From Bedellia somnulentella (Eukaryota > Arthropoda > Insecta > Lepidoptera > Bedelliidae): DNA of 64,000 bases. Position 1 is the stretch's first letter; each line of letters starts with the position of its first letter. Shown here in pieces: positions 21,988-33,132 of this stretch. Below the pieces are notes generated by a model. The model was given only the letters and a program-made list of their open reading frames with translations. It did no database searches and was not told the origin of the DNA. Both the position numbers and the translations under genes were made by a program. The stretch is from NCBI GenBank assembly GCA_963576735.1, contig OY755173.1, forward strand, positions 9,890,873 through 9,954,872, given 5' to 3'.

Positions 21988-22736
21988 TGAATGTGGACAA
22001 AACCAAGACAATGGTTTTTGAGAGAGGGGAAAGTATGACAGAATGTGAGATTACAATAGGTGGCAAGAAAGTGGAACAAGTGAAAGATTTTGTATATCTG
22101 GGAAGTTTGTTTACTAGGGATGGAAAATGCGAGGAAGATATTGAAAGGGAAGTTAAAAAGGGAAATGCGGTAAATGGAGCCATAAACAGTTTAATGTCGA
22201 GCCAGACCCTGTCTGAAAAGGCGCGAATGGCAGTACACAATGCTGTACTGGTTCCTACGCTGATGTATGGTAGTGAATGTTGGGCATGGCAAAAGAGGCA
22301 TGAAAGTAGAGTGAGTGCAGTGGAAATGAGATCCCTCAGAAGTATATGTAATGTAAGGTTGTGTGACAGAGTGAAAAATAGTGTAATTTGGGAACGTTTA
22401 GGTGTGAAAGATGACGTAGTGCGCAAGATAGAGAAAGGTGGTTAAGGTGGTTTGGGCACATAGAGAGGATGGATGACAGTGAATTGGTGAAAAAGATCTA
22501 TGGAGCCAATGTGGAAGATAATGTGAGTACAGGACGACCACGGAGGACACAACTAGACAAAATAGAGTGTGTGCTCAAAAAGGCCGCCGTCCGAAGTATG
22601 AAGAATAAAAGGGCATGTATGAGAAGAATGATGAACGTAACAGAAGCAAGAGAGATTTGCCTGGATCGTACAAAGTGGCGATCTATAGTCTCTGCATACC
22701 CCAATGGGAACAAAGGGCGTGAGTATAAGTAAGTAA
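21988..22736 (+). pseudogene. RTE-a reverse transcriptase C-terminal half
   Basis: Resumes after the nested LINE with NVDKTKTMVFERGE (post-palm), FVYLGSLF, KARMAVHNAVLVPTLMYGSE and WAWQKRHESRVSAVEMRSLR. It then shifts one base at ~22437-22445 and reads RWFGHIERMDD, YGANVE, GRPRRTQLDKIE and YPNGN to the end. This is the thumb and C-terminal domain typical of RTE-clade proteins. The frameshift plus the split by LINE1 make it non-functional. Confidence 0.85.
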
Positions 22737-22742
22737 GTAAGT

Positions 22743-23078
22743 GACTACAAACTAGTTGTTTCACCATTAATAAAGTAGAATTATTGTCCAGTGGAATATA
22801 TTTTCCAACAATCACTTCAAAGCACGATACAGCCGTATTCGTAAGACTTCATATACTTACGAGAAAATCCTTTTACATCTACACAGCTCGAGCCAATATT
22901 TAGATTCAATGCAAATCTTTGAAATAGATACTCGCATATAAGCGTGAAATTTATTCCAATAGCCTTAAGAGACACCGTTTTTCAATTGGGAATCGGATTT
23001 TTTTTATATATAACTGATGAAATAAAAGAGATATAATGATCCTTTTTAATACAATTTTTATTTACTTTCACTCATGGG
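22743..23078. other. Sequence without recognised feature
   Basis: AT-rich; nothing supported. Confidence 0.4.
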
Positions 23079-23188
23079 CTTTTGGGCGATGCGGTTGGAG
23101 ACCCATCACTAACGATACTTTTCTAGCTCTAAAGATCTGGCTACCCCTTTTTGGGATTTAAAGCCATGAGTGTATGTATGTATGTAAG
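23079..23188 (+). repeat. SINE-B, 5'-truncated
   Basis: Holds TTGGGCGATGCGGTTGGAGA and the 3' end AAGCCATGAGTGTATG(TATG)n, with an internal deletion. Confidence 0.75.
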
Positions 23189-23432
23189 AACCGTGATATA
23201 CAACACATAAATACGTATAAAAAACAATAATAAAAACTGATTGCTTTTAAAATAACGTATTATCGTAACGCATATGAGTTAAACTTCTTCAAAATTATGG
23301 AATCACAATATAACTGTGCCAGTTTGACTGTTATTGGTCTGTATGAGTAACTATGTTTATTTATTTATAAAAACTAACTCTAGCAATAAAGTCAATAAAA
23401 TTACAATGAACCATTTCCATAGATTGAACATT

Positions 23433-23702
23433 CTTAAGACTCAAGACTCATTGCCACTTGGTGTTTAGAGTACTTACGTGATAGGGGACAGGTCTATCGC
23501 CGTATTGTACGAATATACTGTCAAATGACTAAGTACAACTAAGGCATGTGGATTTCCTCACGAAGATTTCCCTCACCGTTAAAAACCATTATAAATTAAC
23601 CCAATTTAGAACAGACAAATTGGTGTAGGCCCGACCCGGGATTTGAACCCACGCCTGTCTGTATTGACAGGCGGTCGTTCTACCCATTGGACTATCACGG
23701 CT
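23433..23702 (-). repeat. SINE-A with a 14-bp target duplication
   Basis: A perfect direct repeat ATAGATTGAACATT lies on both sides (23419-23432 and 23703-23716). The tRNA head is complete (box B on the complement, GGTTCAAATCCCGGG). The usual 3' end with CCCCGAAGGGG is missing and replaced by a short unrelated stretch. Confidence 0.85.
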
Positions 23703-23716
23703 ATAGATTGAACATT

Positions 23717-24827
23717 AAATCAAAATATTTGTTTATGGAATGAAAAACAATTTACGACTGCCTTTTTTTAGTTTTTTTTTATTGTAATTAGTTCGAATAT
23801 TGAAATATTATTATAAATTTATATTTATATTTTTTTTAAATATCCTACGTATTTTCCAACAAATGCACAATTTTCATAAACCATGTATTCAGACTAGTGT
23901 TAAAAATATCAGTTTCGGAAGTAATGGTCTACATGCCTGATCCTTAAGAACTTTCTTCTACCGCAATTATTACACACCATGTCTGCCTAGAGCTATAATC
24001 TGCATAGATCTTCTTTAAAATGTGTTTCTGTTCCCGAACCCTAAACGAACTAACTAACCCTAAGCTAATAACTGCATGTACCTATCTACCTCAATTCAAG
24101 GCTAATCATTCCAAATCACCTTTTCCTTCAGAACCTCCACAACTATTTTATTAGTGAAAAAAAGATCGTAGAATTAGGATAATTGGTAATTGGCTTTTCG
24201 CCAAATCGCCCAGCAATTACTTACAAGTTGTAATGTATTTTGTGTTATGTATGTGAGAAGTTTTTCCCTTTGATATACCTCTTAGAAGACCAAAATAGTT
24301 CTAGAGGTAAATGTCATATCGAAGACAAAAGTTTAAGAATTTTCTCGAAAATAATCATTTTGACAATCTTGTTTATTGTCAGATAATTATTTCATATTTT
24401 TTAATTTACTCACTTTACATTAGTTTTCTGCAAGAAGGTTGCTAGTGTTAGGTCGTAGCCTTACAATTTATTTTATTAAATATTTTCATTAAATAACAAT
24501 AAAGATGTATTGTTTAATATTGTAAGTGGGTTGATAATGAATCCTAATTTGTTGTCTTTCCGAATTTATTTTCAATTATATATTCTTAACTCTCACTGTT
24601 ATTTGGACTACTTTCTTTGTTACCTCTTTTAAGGAATAGTTTTATCCTTTTAAAAAAAAATACGTTATTTCAAAATTTTTAAGTTGAGTCATGCTTGTTC
24701 GCAGAGGTCGGTCTTGATTCAGCTCCTGGGGCGATGGGGGCATCATCATTATTATGGAAGAAACTGAAAAAAATGTCAGAAACAATATTCTGAACTGACT
24801 TTATATATCATCAATTTATACCCGTCT
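23717..24827. other. AT-rich sequence without recognised feature
   Basis: No gene or repeat could be supported. Confidence 0.4.
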
Positions 24828-25035
24828 GGAATCGCAGCCCCTTATTCTTGAGCTGCCCTGGTTGACGCAAGCTTCCCGGAGTCGCAGCCTCTTACTCTTG
24901 AGCTGCCCTGGTTGACACAAGCTTCCCGGAGTCGCAGCCCCTTACTCTTGAGCTGCCCTGGTTGACGCAGTCAGAAAGATGGAGTCGCAACCCTTACCCC
25001 GTCGAGCTACCCTTGCTGACGCAGGCGCCCGGAGG
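24828..25035 (+). repeat. 50-bp tandem repeat, four copies
   Basis: Units begin GGAGTCGCAGCCCCTTACTC and continue TTGAGCTGCCCTGGTTGACG, CAAGCTTCCC. They start at 24828, 24878, 24928 and 24981, the last more diverged. Much more GC-rich than the surroundings. Confidence 0.85.
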
Positions 25036-25301
25036 CGCTTGGTTCAGTTTTAAAATCGCCACCCATCGCAACAGGAGCTGACGCTAAAGCTGAGAGTTTT
25101 TTATATTATATTATATTGATAGGTTTAGTGTTTTTGATAGGTTTTTATTGTTACGTTTGTTTTAGGATATTTTTATTTATAATAAACGTTGTTGTGATAT
25201 ATATATCTTCTATTATTCATTATCCTTTTTCTTTCTTTCTTCTCTTAGTTACTTCTGGCTTCTGGGAAGCTACAGCATCCCAGGAGTGAGAAGTAACGTT
25301 A
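25036..25301 (+). repeat. LTR-like 3' end next to the tandem repeat
   Basis: An AATAAA polyadenylation signal (~25180) is followed by a pyrimidine-rich stretch, a GCTTCTGGGAAGCTACAGC region and an end GAAGTAACGTTACA. That fits the R-U5 end of an LTR. A matching TG start, a partner LTR and a target duplication were not found, so this is tentative; the tandem repeat could lie inside the same LTR. Confidence 0.3.
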
Positions 25302-26110
25302 CAAAGTCCCAAAACACTACACAACTGTACATAAACTGATTTGTTCAATATAATTTCATCGCTATTTCAAACTTTGAATGTATAAATTGACTTCCATTAC
25401 TCATCAACAATTATCAATGTAATACCGAAAATAGCCAACGAAGACAAACTAAGCGAAATTCGACACCACATACATCAATGCTTTGTGCAAAAACTGAGGT
25501 AAAAACGCTTCCATTAATCATTGTGCGTGTTAGCTAAGAACGTTGAGAATAATATGGGTTCAGGTGAAACATATCATGCTTTGTTTGTTTCACTAAAAGG
25601 TGTTGCTACATTTCATAAATGGCTCAATTTCATTGTTGGCTTTGAGCCAGACAGCTGTCGTTTTTAAAGAAACCCTTAGAAAGTCGACTTGTACCTTAGT
25701 ACTGTTTTCTTTGTTTTTTTATCTCAATTTTTTATTCGTAAATGACAAACCCTAATAGCCGTTACATACAGTATGTTTATTGAAGAAAAAGGTACACTAT
25801 ATATCGAACAATTTAAATGAAACACGAGAGGTTTCCAGGGTCGTGAAAAGTGGTGATCGATACTTTGCGATGCCTATCCGATTTCGCACGGCAGTGTCAG
25901 TTGGCAAATATATTTTTAAAACTTCTGCCACCTAAGGTCACATATGCAAAATCACTACAATTATTCTCAAATCGTTTCTTTCGAATTATTGCTTACACAT
26001 TGCTTAAGCCCTATGACGTGTTACGTGATGTTATAAAGTTTATGTTTTTCTAAAGGTTTAAGGGTATTTTAGAGTTATTGGAATCGGTTTAAAGATTCGG
26101 CACTTTACGT
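25302..26110. other. Unassigned sequence with a weak RTE-a scrap
   Basis: At 25815-25875 AAACACGAGAGGTTTCCAGG, then a segment ending GTGGTGATCGAT, faintly matches the end of RTE-a. Otherwise nothing is supported. Confidence 0.4.
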
Positions 26111-26119
26111 TCACTTTTC

Positions 26120-26219
26120 ATAACATAAAATAAACGTTCACGCCGAATATCCCCGAAGGGGTTGGCAGAGGTACTAATACTTCTGAACATCACGTGACTT
26201 TGTCACCTGGTACTGTCTG
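26120..26219 (-). repeat. SINE-A, 5'-truncated, with a 9-bp target duplication
   Basis: Only the 3' ~100 bp is present. It is flanked by TCACTTTTC at 26111-26119 and 26220-26228, which shows an insertion truncated during reverse transcription. Confidence 0.8.
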
Positions 26220-26539
26220 TCACTTTTCGTTCCTTATATTATACGAATGAAAATGGACGCGAAATTAGTAAGTAATTTCAGTTTAAGAATGAGAAAGAAC
26301 TCAGCTGAATCAATGTCTGGTAAATAAGTTGGATGTTCGATGGTATTTGTTGAATTTTGAATTTTGGAACAAATTCTGGAGTTAAGGCATGCACAGAATA
26401 AAACACAGTGAAATCCTTGTGCTAAGGCACATTATCGAAGTGCAAAAACCAAGAGTTTTCTTTTCAGAAATTCGGCCTTTTTGGTAAATTTTTTCTCTTA
26501 AAGGCCAAAACTACTTTACATACCACTGATCGCCAATTG

Positions 26540-27127
26540 GCCTAGACCTCGCTTTTTTAACATACCCTTTTTATATTATAAATCGATAAAGGACATCAAA
26601 CTTAACAACTTTGCCTATGGAATGTCTATCTAAAATATTGTAATTTTCAAAATATAATAATAATTAAAAATTGTCGTACCTAGTTCAAACTGAGAATGTA
26701 TACAATGAGATTCCTTGCTTCAGTGAAAATAAAAAATAAAAAAAAAACATTTGATCTATGGTGTAAACAAAAACATAACCTCTTTCGGTATTTTCCAGTT
26801 CAATCGCTCGCTTACCGGTTTATTTTCATGATATTATTTTTCAACGACGATCAATACAACTGGAAAATACAGAAAGAAGTTATATTTTTGTTTACAGAGC
26901 GAAAAGCATATATCAAATGTTTTTTTTTTATTTTTTATTTTCACTGAAGCAAGGAATCTCATTGTATACATTCTCAGTTTGAACTAGGTACGACAATTTT
27001 TAATTATTATTATATTTTGAAAATTACAATATTTTAGATAGGCATTCCATGGGCAAAGTTGTTTAGTTTGATGTCCTTTATCGATTTATAATATAAAAAG
27101 GGTATGTTAAAAAAGCGAGGTCTAGGC
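26540..27127. mobile_element. Near-perfect palindromic element with a CAATTG target duplication
   Basis: 588 bp. The ends read GCCTAGACCTCGCTTTTTTA in both directions. The arms pair along nearly their whole length (outer ~215 bp with about three mismatches) around a ~50-bp centre near 26810-26860. CAATTG flanks it at 26534-26539 and 27128-27133. The flanks join into a LINE-K 3' end (…CGCCAATTGTACTT), which confirms the boundaries. Non-coding. A transcript would fold into a long hairpin. Confidence 0.85.
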
Positions 27128-27215
27128 CAATTGTACTTTTATTTAAGAACATAATCTATTCAATGTTTCAACTGCGATGTACAATAAAGAGTTTTGTATT
27201 TTATTCTATACCGCT
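27128..27215 (+). repeat. LINE-K 3' end, disrupted by the palindrome
   Basis: CAATTGTACTT, then GCGATGTACAATAAAGAG, then TTTTATTCTAT, matching 41690-41817 and the complement of 50336-50475. The few bases of the same family left of the insertion are at about 26525-26539. Confidence 0.7.
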
Positions 27216-27538
27216 GAAATAATGTTATTGATCTTCCAGCAAGAATCACGAGTGCAACATAAGTGCAGACACCTCTATAGTCAAAGAAAACATGACTTTG
27301 ACATTTGATCGACTTTGGTGTACTTATTTCGGTATCGGATCTGTTGGAAGGCGCTACACCAAAACTTGATGAATAGTTTACGTAACAAATTCGTTAACTT
27401 ATGTCTCATTACCAGCAATTATGCGTTTCATTAATGTTGGGTCGGAATTCACTCGTTCGCGTGTCTTCAGTGACTTGAGCGAAGCTTGTAAATATTTAAA
27501 TGTTAATAATTATATGTCACGTTAATGTTATACATTAC
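27216..27538. other. Sequence without recognised feature
   Basis: Nothing supported. Confidence 0.4.
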
Positions 27539-27787
27539 ATACATACATAAATATACTCACGGCTATGTTTCCCTAGAAGGGGTAACCAGAGCTAAGGAAT
27601 TATAAATTCCTCAGCCACTTTTGGAAGTTGAGTAAGGAAAAGATCGTAAAAATATAGGTTTTTGATGATGGGTCTCCAACCGCATCGCCCAAAAATACAA
27701 TAAAAAGCCCCAATACCCTTAGTCGCCTCTTACGACACCCGTGAGTAGAAAGGGGTAGCGACATTCTAAGCCGGCACTACACGGCAT
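27539..27787 (-). repeat. SINE-B, near full length
   Basis: Begins with (CATA)n and ends CCGGCACTACACGGCA, the complement of the SINE-B start. Closely similar to 13534-13805. Confidence 0.85.
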
Positions 27788-27961
27788 TATATATATGTTA
27801 AACATTATCATCCGATAATTGTAAAAAAATGTATTTAATAGTAGTATCATTTAAATACGAAAAAAATACACCCTAAAGTAGAAAATCAGGAAATAATTGA
27901 GTTCAAGTTTAAGATCACTAAGTATAACATTGATGCATTTATTTTAAAATAAAAAACTGTG

Positions 27962-28172
27962 AAGTGTCGCTTTAGAATAGCACTAGCCCATTTCTAGCCG
28001 AGGGTTAGGGGATAGGGGCTATAGAAGTGATTTTTGAGCAAGACCCGTTACCAACAATTATTTGTTATTCCCATATTTTCCTCACTCATCTTCCAAAAAT
28101 GGCTGAGGAATTTCTCATTCTAAAGCTCTGGCTACCCCGTTCAGGAATTTATAGCCGTGAATATACATGTAT
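27962..28172 (+). repeat. SINE-B, diverged
   Basis: Contains CTTTAGAATAGCACTAGCCC, AAAAATGGCTGAGGAATTTC and GCCGTGAATATACATG. Substitutions are numerous, so an older copy. Confidence 0.75.
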
Positions 28173-28489
28173 GTATTCTCAAATATTTTTATACTGAGTT
28201 TAAAGCTGTGTGTTTTGGATTCCTGTATGTGTTGTACACAAACACAAAATTCCATGTATATGTTAATCTAAGAATTTATATATCGGTGCCAAACAATCAA
28301 TGAACAAATTAAATTGAATTTTACCTTTAATAAATAGAAAAACTCAAAAGCAAATTTACTCTGCAACTTTTAATCTCGAGCGATAATCATAAAATATGTT
28401 TAACATAAATTTGACTTAGGGATACATACACAAGTTTCAAAAGTTAGTTATGGAACTTCAATTAAAAGAGTTATATTTTTTATATCAAA

Positions 28490-28595
28490 GCAAAACGTGG
28501 GAACTGTGAACACCAGGTGATAATGTCACGTGATGTTCTGAAATATTAGTACCTCTGCCATGCCCTTCGGGATTATACGAAGTGAACGTTTGAGT
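28490..28595 (+). repeat. SINE-A, 3' end only
   Basis: AACACCAGGTGATAATGTCA to GCCCTTCGGGATTATACGA and GTGAACGTTTGAG. Head missing. Confidence 0.75.
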
Positions 28596-28599
28596 TGAA

Positions 28600-29585
28600 T
28601 TTTGAGTTGCTGGCAAGTAGTTGCTAAGAAATTGGCGGAAAGAACTTGACCCAAATATTTAGGGAAACCGCAGCAACTAAAGTAAATAGGCTTAAGTTAA
28701 TAATTGCCTGTGCCCACACCCATCAATCCTACAAAACTCATTAATAACATAGACACTCGTAGCTTCACGCTTTCAAATTGGTTTTCCAATTAAAGTTTCG
28801 CCACGAATTTGCAAAAGGGTTTGTTTTAAATAAACCCTAAGTTTGTAAGTTTGGCTAAAATCATGAACCAGTCGGTGTTCTCCGTCATTTCATCATCGTT
28901 TTCGCCAGTTTAATGAAAAAACTTTATAAAAGCAATCGAACATTTCAAAATCATACCTATTCACTTGATATTTGATTAACGCTTGATTGGGCGCCCTTCA
29001 GCAAAGTTTGTGTTAGAGATTTATAAAATGAATAATTGACGCTTTAGTTTGAAAAGTAGGTTTATTTTATGCTTGCGATTTATCTTTTTGTTTTTTTTTG
29101 TTGTTTGAATGTTTTAAATATTATACTTCATGACCCAGTTACTGGAGTAATACTTTTTATAAAATTATCTATCTTTTGAAAATATGCAGTTAGTGTGTGG
29201 TAAAATCATATTATAAAGCTTTTTTAATATTAGCCAAAAACTACTAAAACGATTAATTCCGAATTATTTCAAATTCACGATCATGCATCAAATTAAGTTT
29301 ACTACAACCCACAGGGTGTTCTAAAGCATTGATGAAGTTCACGAGAAATTCATTAATGCCAGCACCAGAGCAGCTATTGGATCATTGTGGGTTGTTGTGT
29401 AGAAAGCCCAATATTCAACAGTGAAGATCGCTTGATGCGATGACGAGCAAGTGCTATGATTGACCGTATAGAAACAAGGGCCATCACCAACAATATAACA
29501 TGTTATCAATATATTGATCCGGAGCAATAAAGGTTAAGAATCTGTCCAGGACTCCGATTTCAAGTACTATTAAATTTAATTTTCA
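28600..29585. other. AT-rich sequence without recognised feature
   Basis: No gene or repeat supported. The 62-codon reverse-strand frame at 29339-29527 has no recognisable similarity. Confidence 0.4.
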
Positions 29586-29905
29586 TACATATGTACATAT
29601 ACTCACAACCATAATTCCCAAAAGTGGGATAGCAGAACCTTTAGGATTGGAAGGAGTTTGAAATTTGATTAAGAAGAAGGGGGTAAAAATAAGCATAATT
29701 ACACAATACAAGCGGTAAACAGATTTTCAAACACCAAAAACACACTCACACACAAGCACAAACGTTACCTAAGGGACCGCGATAAGAATGAAAATAAGAA
29801 ATAAAAAAAGTTTATGATACGCTAATTTCGTCGGTATCTCTTCTTATCCGTGATAGCTCTGTGGGGAAAAATTGCGTTTCGGATCGGAAAAATGCAGAAG
29901 TCCCT
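29586..29905. repeat. Repeat D, copy 1
   Basis: Shared with 49690-49985: AAACAGATTTTC/ACAGATTTTC, a run of CACACA, GGGACCGCGATAAGAATGAA, TCTCTTCTTATCCGTGATAG and CTCTGTGGGGAAAA. The left edge looks like a SINE-B terminus (29586-29640). Unclassified. Confidence 0.65.
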
Positions 29906-30035
29906 ATCCCTAAAGCTGATCAGATATGGCAAGTACGCTTCCATTTTTCTTACTATTTATTGGCATTATAGTGCCACTGTATTGTATATCTTTGTTTTAT
30001 ACAATTATATAAATGAAGATATTTTTTCACATACA

Positions 30036-30470
30036 ACCGTGATAGCTTAGGTAGAACCCCACAGAACAGGCGTAGGTGCAAATCCCGGGGAGGCCTGCAT
30101 CATATGTTTTTTCTTAAGTTAAACCGGTTATCCTGCAAACGTCTAGTGTTCCAATCACGGGTCGGGCCTACACCAATTTGTCTTTTCTAAAGACATATGT
30201 GTGGTTAATTTATCATGGTTGTTAACGGTGAGGGAAAACATGCATCGTGAGGAAACCTACATGGCTGACTTGTACTTAGTCATGTGACAGTGTATTTGTA
30301 CAAAACGGCGATAAGCCTGCCCCCTATCACGTGAGTACACTGTCCATGCAAAACGTGGGTACTCTGAACACCAGGTGGCAAATTCACGTGATGTTCAGAA
30401 GTATTAGTACCTCTGCCAACCCCTTCGGGGATATTCGGCGTGAACGTTTATGTATGTTATGTTATGTTAT
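30036..30470 (+). repeat. SINE-A, full-length, forward
   Basis: Forward copy from CCGTGATAGC through the body to GGGGATATTCGGCGTGAACG and the (TATGT)n tail. It carries two box-B-like motifs (GTGCAAATCCCGGG and GTGTTCCAATCACGGG) ~80 bp apart, because extra sequence at ~30060-30123 interrupts the usual head. This could be a second tRNA-like head or an insertion. Confidence 0.85.
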
Positions 30471-30833
30471 TTCTCGTAAATACGCTTATTATAGTTTGGC
30501 AGTACTCTTATTATAATTTCTCATCAGCGTCACCAGGTAGTCCAGATCTACCATAAACCTTGTTCTGATATTTATCGTTCATAAGTCTTTATGTGGGCGA
30601 TAAAATCTACCTCTGTACTTAAATTTCAGCTCTCTAGGTCTATGGGAAGTACTAGTTCTATTTTGATGATCAGTCAGCCAGTGTCGAAAATGCGAAACTT
30701 TGCATTAGGTAACTTCGGAATTAATTGACCTGCCGACTTGATATATTGGATTTCAAGTGTGTGATTACGAATTTCTAGGTGACGAAAATTTCAGCGTTTT
30801 AATCCTATCGAGAGGTTCTCGAATGGGGCCCTG
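30471..30833. other. Sequence without recognised feature
   Basis: Nothing supported. Confidence 0.4.
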
Positions 30834-32307
30834 AAAAAAGAAAACCGACTTCATAGAAAAACAAACGAAAATAAACAATCTAGTACTAAAAAGTACGAAA
30901 TAAGTTTTTTTAATTGAATATGAGTACTGTGATTGATACCTTAGCAATTTCTTTATTCCACACGCGTCAGTTCAACCTACCTAAATCTTGAAATTCTCTT
31001 AAATTAATTTGTGAGCCGGTGCCAGCCTCGATGATAATTGATAATAAGAAGTGTGTATTTCGCACTTCATATACATGTAAAATGTAGGGTACCTTGTAGT
31101 TGTAGGGTAAATTGATTTTTGTACGTATTATCATTTAAAACGTTAGGCGATAGGTATATATTGTTTAGATTGTAATAATCAGAGATAGATAGCAGGGTGA
31201 ATTTACTTTTGTTTGTCTGGCACCGACTCAAAAATTAATTTAAGAGAATTGTAATATTTAGGTAGGTTGAACTGACGCGTGTGGAATAAAGAAATTGCTA
31301 AGGTATCAATCACAGTACTCATATTCAATTAAAAAAACTTATTTCGTACTTTTTAGTACTAGATTGTTTATTTTCGTTTGTTTTTCTATGAAGTCGGTTT
31401 TCTTTTTGTTAAAAAATATTTTATTTTACGAGTTTTAGAGATGGGTAGACCTGGCAAAGATGCCTCTCGGATGAGGAAGCGACAGATACTGTATTATTCT
31501 TCGTATTTCCGGTATTTCTATTATAGTACGATATTAAATAGGCTCAACCATATGTAACCTTACATTGTTCTTAAAATCCTTCGAAAGGCGATGGTCTTCA
31601 ATTCTACATCTCAAGAAAGACTCAAACGCTCACGCCGAATATCCCAGAAGGGGTTAGCAGAGGTAGTAATACTTCTGAATATCACGTGACATTGTCACCT
31701 GTTGTTCAGAGTACCCACGATTTATTAGGCAGTGTTCTCACGTTATACAGGGCAGGCCTATCGGCGTTTTAAACAAATGCACTGTCACATAATTGTGAGT
31801 TTCGACAGTCCCCTCGATTTCCTGGGATGCCATCATCAGATCCTGGTCTCATGGTACTTTCTCGGTAACAATAACATAACAAAAGAAATGTTTAGTGAAC
31901 CTGTACTTCTCTTCATAAAAGCTACGAAGAGGAGTATAAATCTATATAGAATGTGGAAAGAACTGTTTCCTAATACCTAGTGATTGAGGATCCACACCTT
32001 CTATCATCAGCTCAGCAGCATAACAATATGATTTTCAGAAGCAAATGCCAATATAAGTTCAGAAAATATGTAAAACGCGGTACATTTGCCTATAAAATTT
32101 GAGGGTTCCCCTCGATTTCTCCAGGATCCCATCATCAGACCCTGATATCCTCATCATGGTACCAATCCGGGAGTATCTTCTTTCGAATAAAAAAATAATA
32201 ATCAAAATCGGTTCATAAATAACAAAGTAATCGGCGAACAAACATAAAAAAAAAAAAATATACCGGTCGAATTGAGAACACTCCTTTTTTTGAAGTCGGT
32301 TAAAAAT
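30834..32307. mobile_element. Composite element P, copy 2
   Basis: Same organisation as 11528-13012: ACCGACTTCA start, long palindrome to ~31410, SINE-A fragment, paired CCCCTCGATTTC blocks, end TGAAGTCGGTTAAAAAT. High identity to copy 1 by eye with small indels, so both are recent relatives. Confidence 0.75.
31624..31800 (-). repeat. SINE-A fragment within element P copy 2
   Basis: Same truncated SINE-A segment, in the same position, as in copy 1. Confidence 0.8.
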
Positions 32308-32858
32308 GCGGCGAAACGGTTCCAGAAAAGGATGGTACGGCAGTATTTGCTTCGCGCTCGACTTGGCGGGGGCACGGTAGATTTTTAATATTATCCTCAC
32401 AAGTTTTCTATAGCTCAAAACCTTCTCCAAATTTGAAGTAGCACCACACAAACGTAATCAGTCGAATCGGTCAACCCATTTTCGACTTAGCAACACATTT
32501 AGCGATAAATTTTTATTATATTTGTTGTTTATAAATGTGTTATTTTTTGCTATATTTGTAATCAGACAATATCACATTTTATTGCGCAGTGCTATAATAA
32601 AATCAACGTTTAATTAATCAAACAAAGAATCATATATTTTCCAAAATTTACCAACATCACCATGAAAACAGTCATCAAACTGAGCTCCGTGATCGCAATG
32701 AGGTGACGATAGATCTTGATGGTGTGTGTAGGATATAACAGACAAAACTAAGTGACTAGACCACCTACACACATTTAAAACTTGACGTCATACAACTTTT
32801 AGTTTTCAATTTAATTTAATATTTGATAGTTCGCATTTCTTAGTTATAAGTTCGAAAG
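32308..32858. other. Sequence without recognised feature
   Basis: Slightly more GC-rich at 32310-32450; no gene recognised. Confidence 0.4.
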
Positions 32859-32870
32859 CTCAGAAGTATA

Positions 32871-33120
32871 CATACATACATACATATACTCACGGCTATA
32901 AATCCCTTAACGGGGTAGCCAGAGCTTTGGAATTAGAAATTCCTCAGCCACTTTTGGAAGTTGAGTGGGGAAAAGGTGGTAATAATAAATAAATGTTTTT
33001 AGTGACGGGTCTCCAACCACATCGCCCAAAAATCACTTAAGAAGCCCCTATACCCTTAGTCGCCTTTTACGATCACCCACGGGTAGAAATGGGGTAGTGT
33101 TATTCTAAGCCGACATTACA
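32871..33120 (-). repeat. SINE-B, full-length, with a 12-bp target duplication
   Basis: Flanked by perfect CTCAGAAGTATA at 32859-32870 and 33121-33132. This defines the SINE-B ends: (CATA)n tail at the left, the start (complement TGTAATGTCGGC) at the right. Confidence 0.9.
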
Positions 33121-33132
33121 CTCAGAAGTATA

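Larger units (their letters stand above)
18330..22742 (+). mobile_element. RTE-a retrotransposon, 5'-truncated and split by a nested LINE
   Basis: The left part (18330-18460) encodes the palm motif CLLYADD, followed by VLFAS and FFERKGMRVK. The right part (21988-22742) resumes NVDKTKTMVFERGE and runs to the C-terminus and tail. The two halves join in the expected protein order, with TGAA at both edges of the insert (18457-18460, 21988-21991). The 3' end is GGCGTGAGTATAAG(TAAG)n, a variant of the TATG tail on other RTE-a ends in the window. Stops TAA (18372) and TAG (18399) interrupt the left half. Confidence 0.85.

Noticed and set aside
24828..25035. CRISPR-like array
   Set aside because: Units are contiguous 50-bp tandem repeats with no unique spacers, and the context is a eukaryotic genome.
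32059..32451. 130-codon reverse-strand gene
   Set aside because: Most of it lies in element P, with a similar frame in copy 1; it is translated repeat sequence running into the flank.
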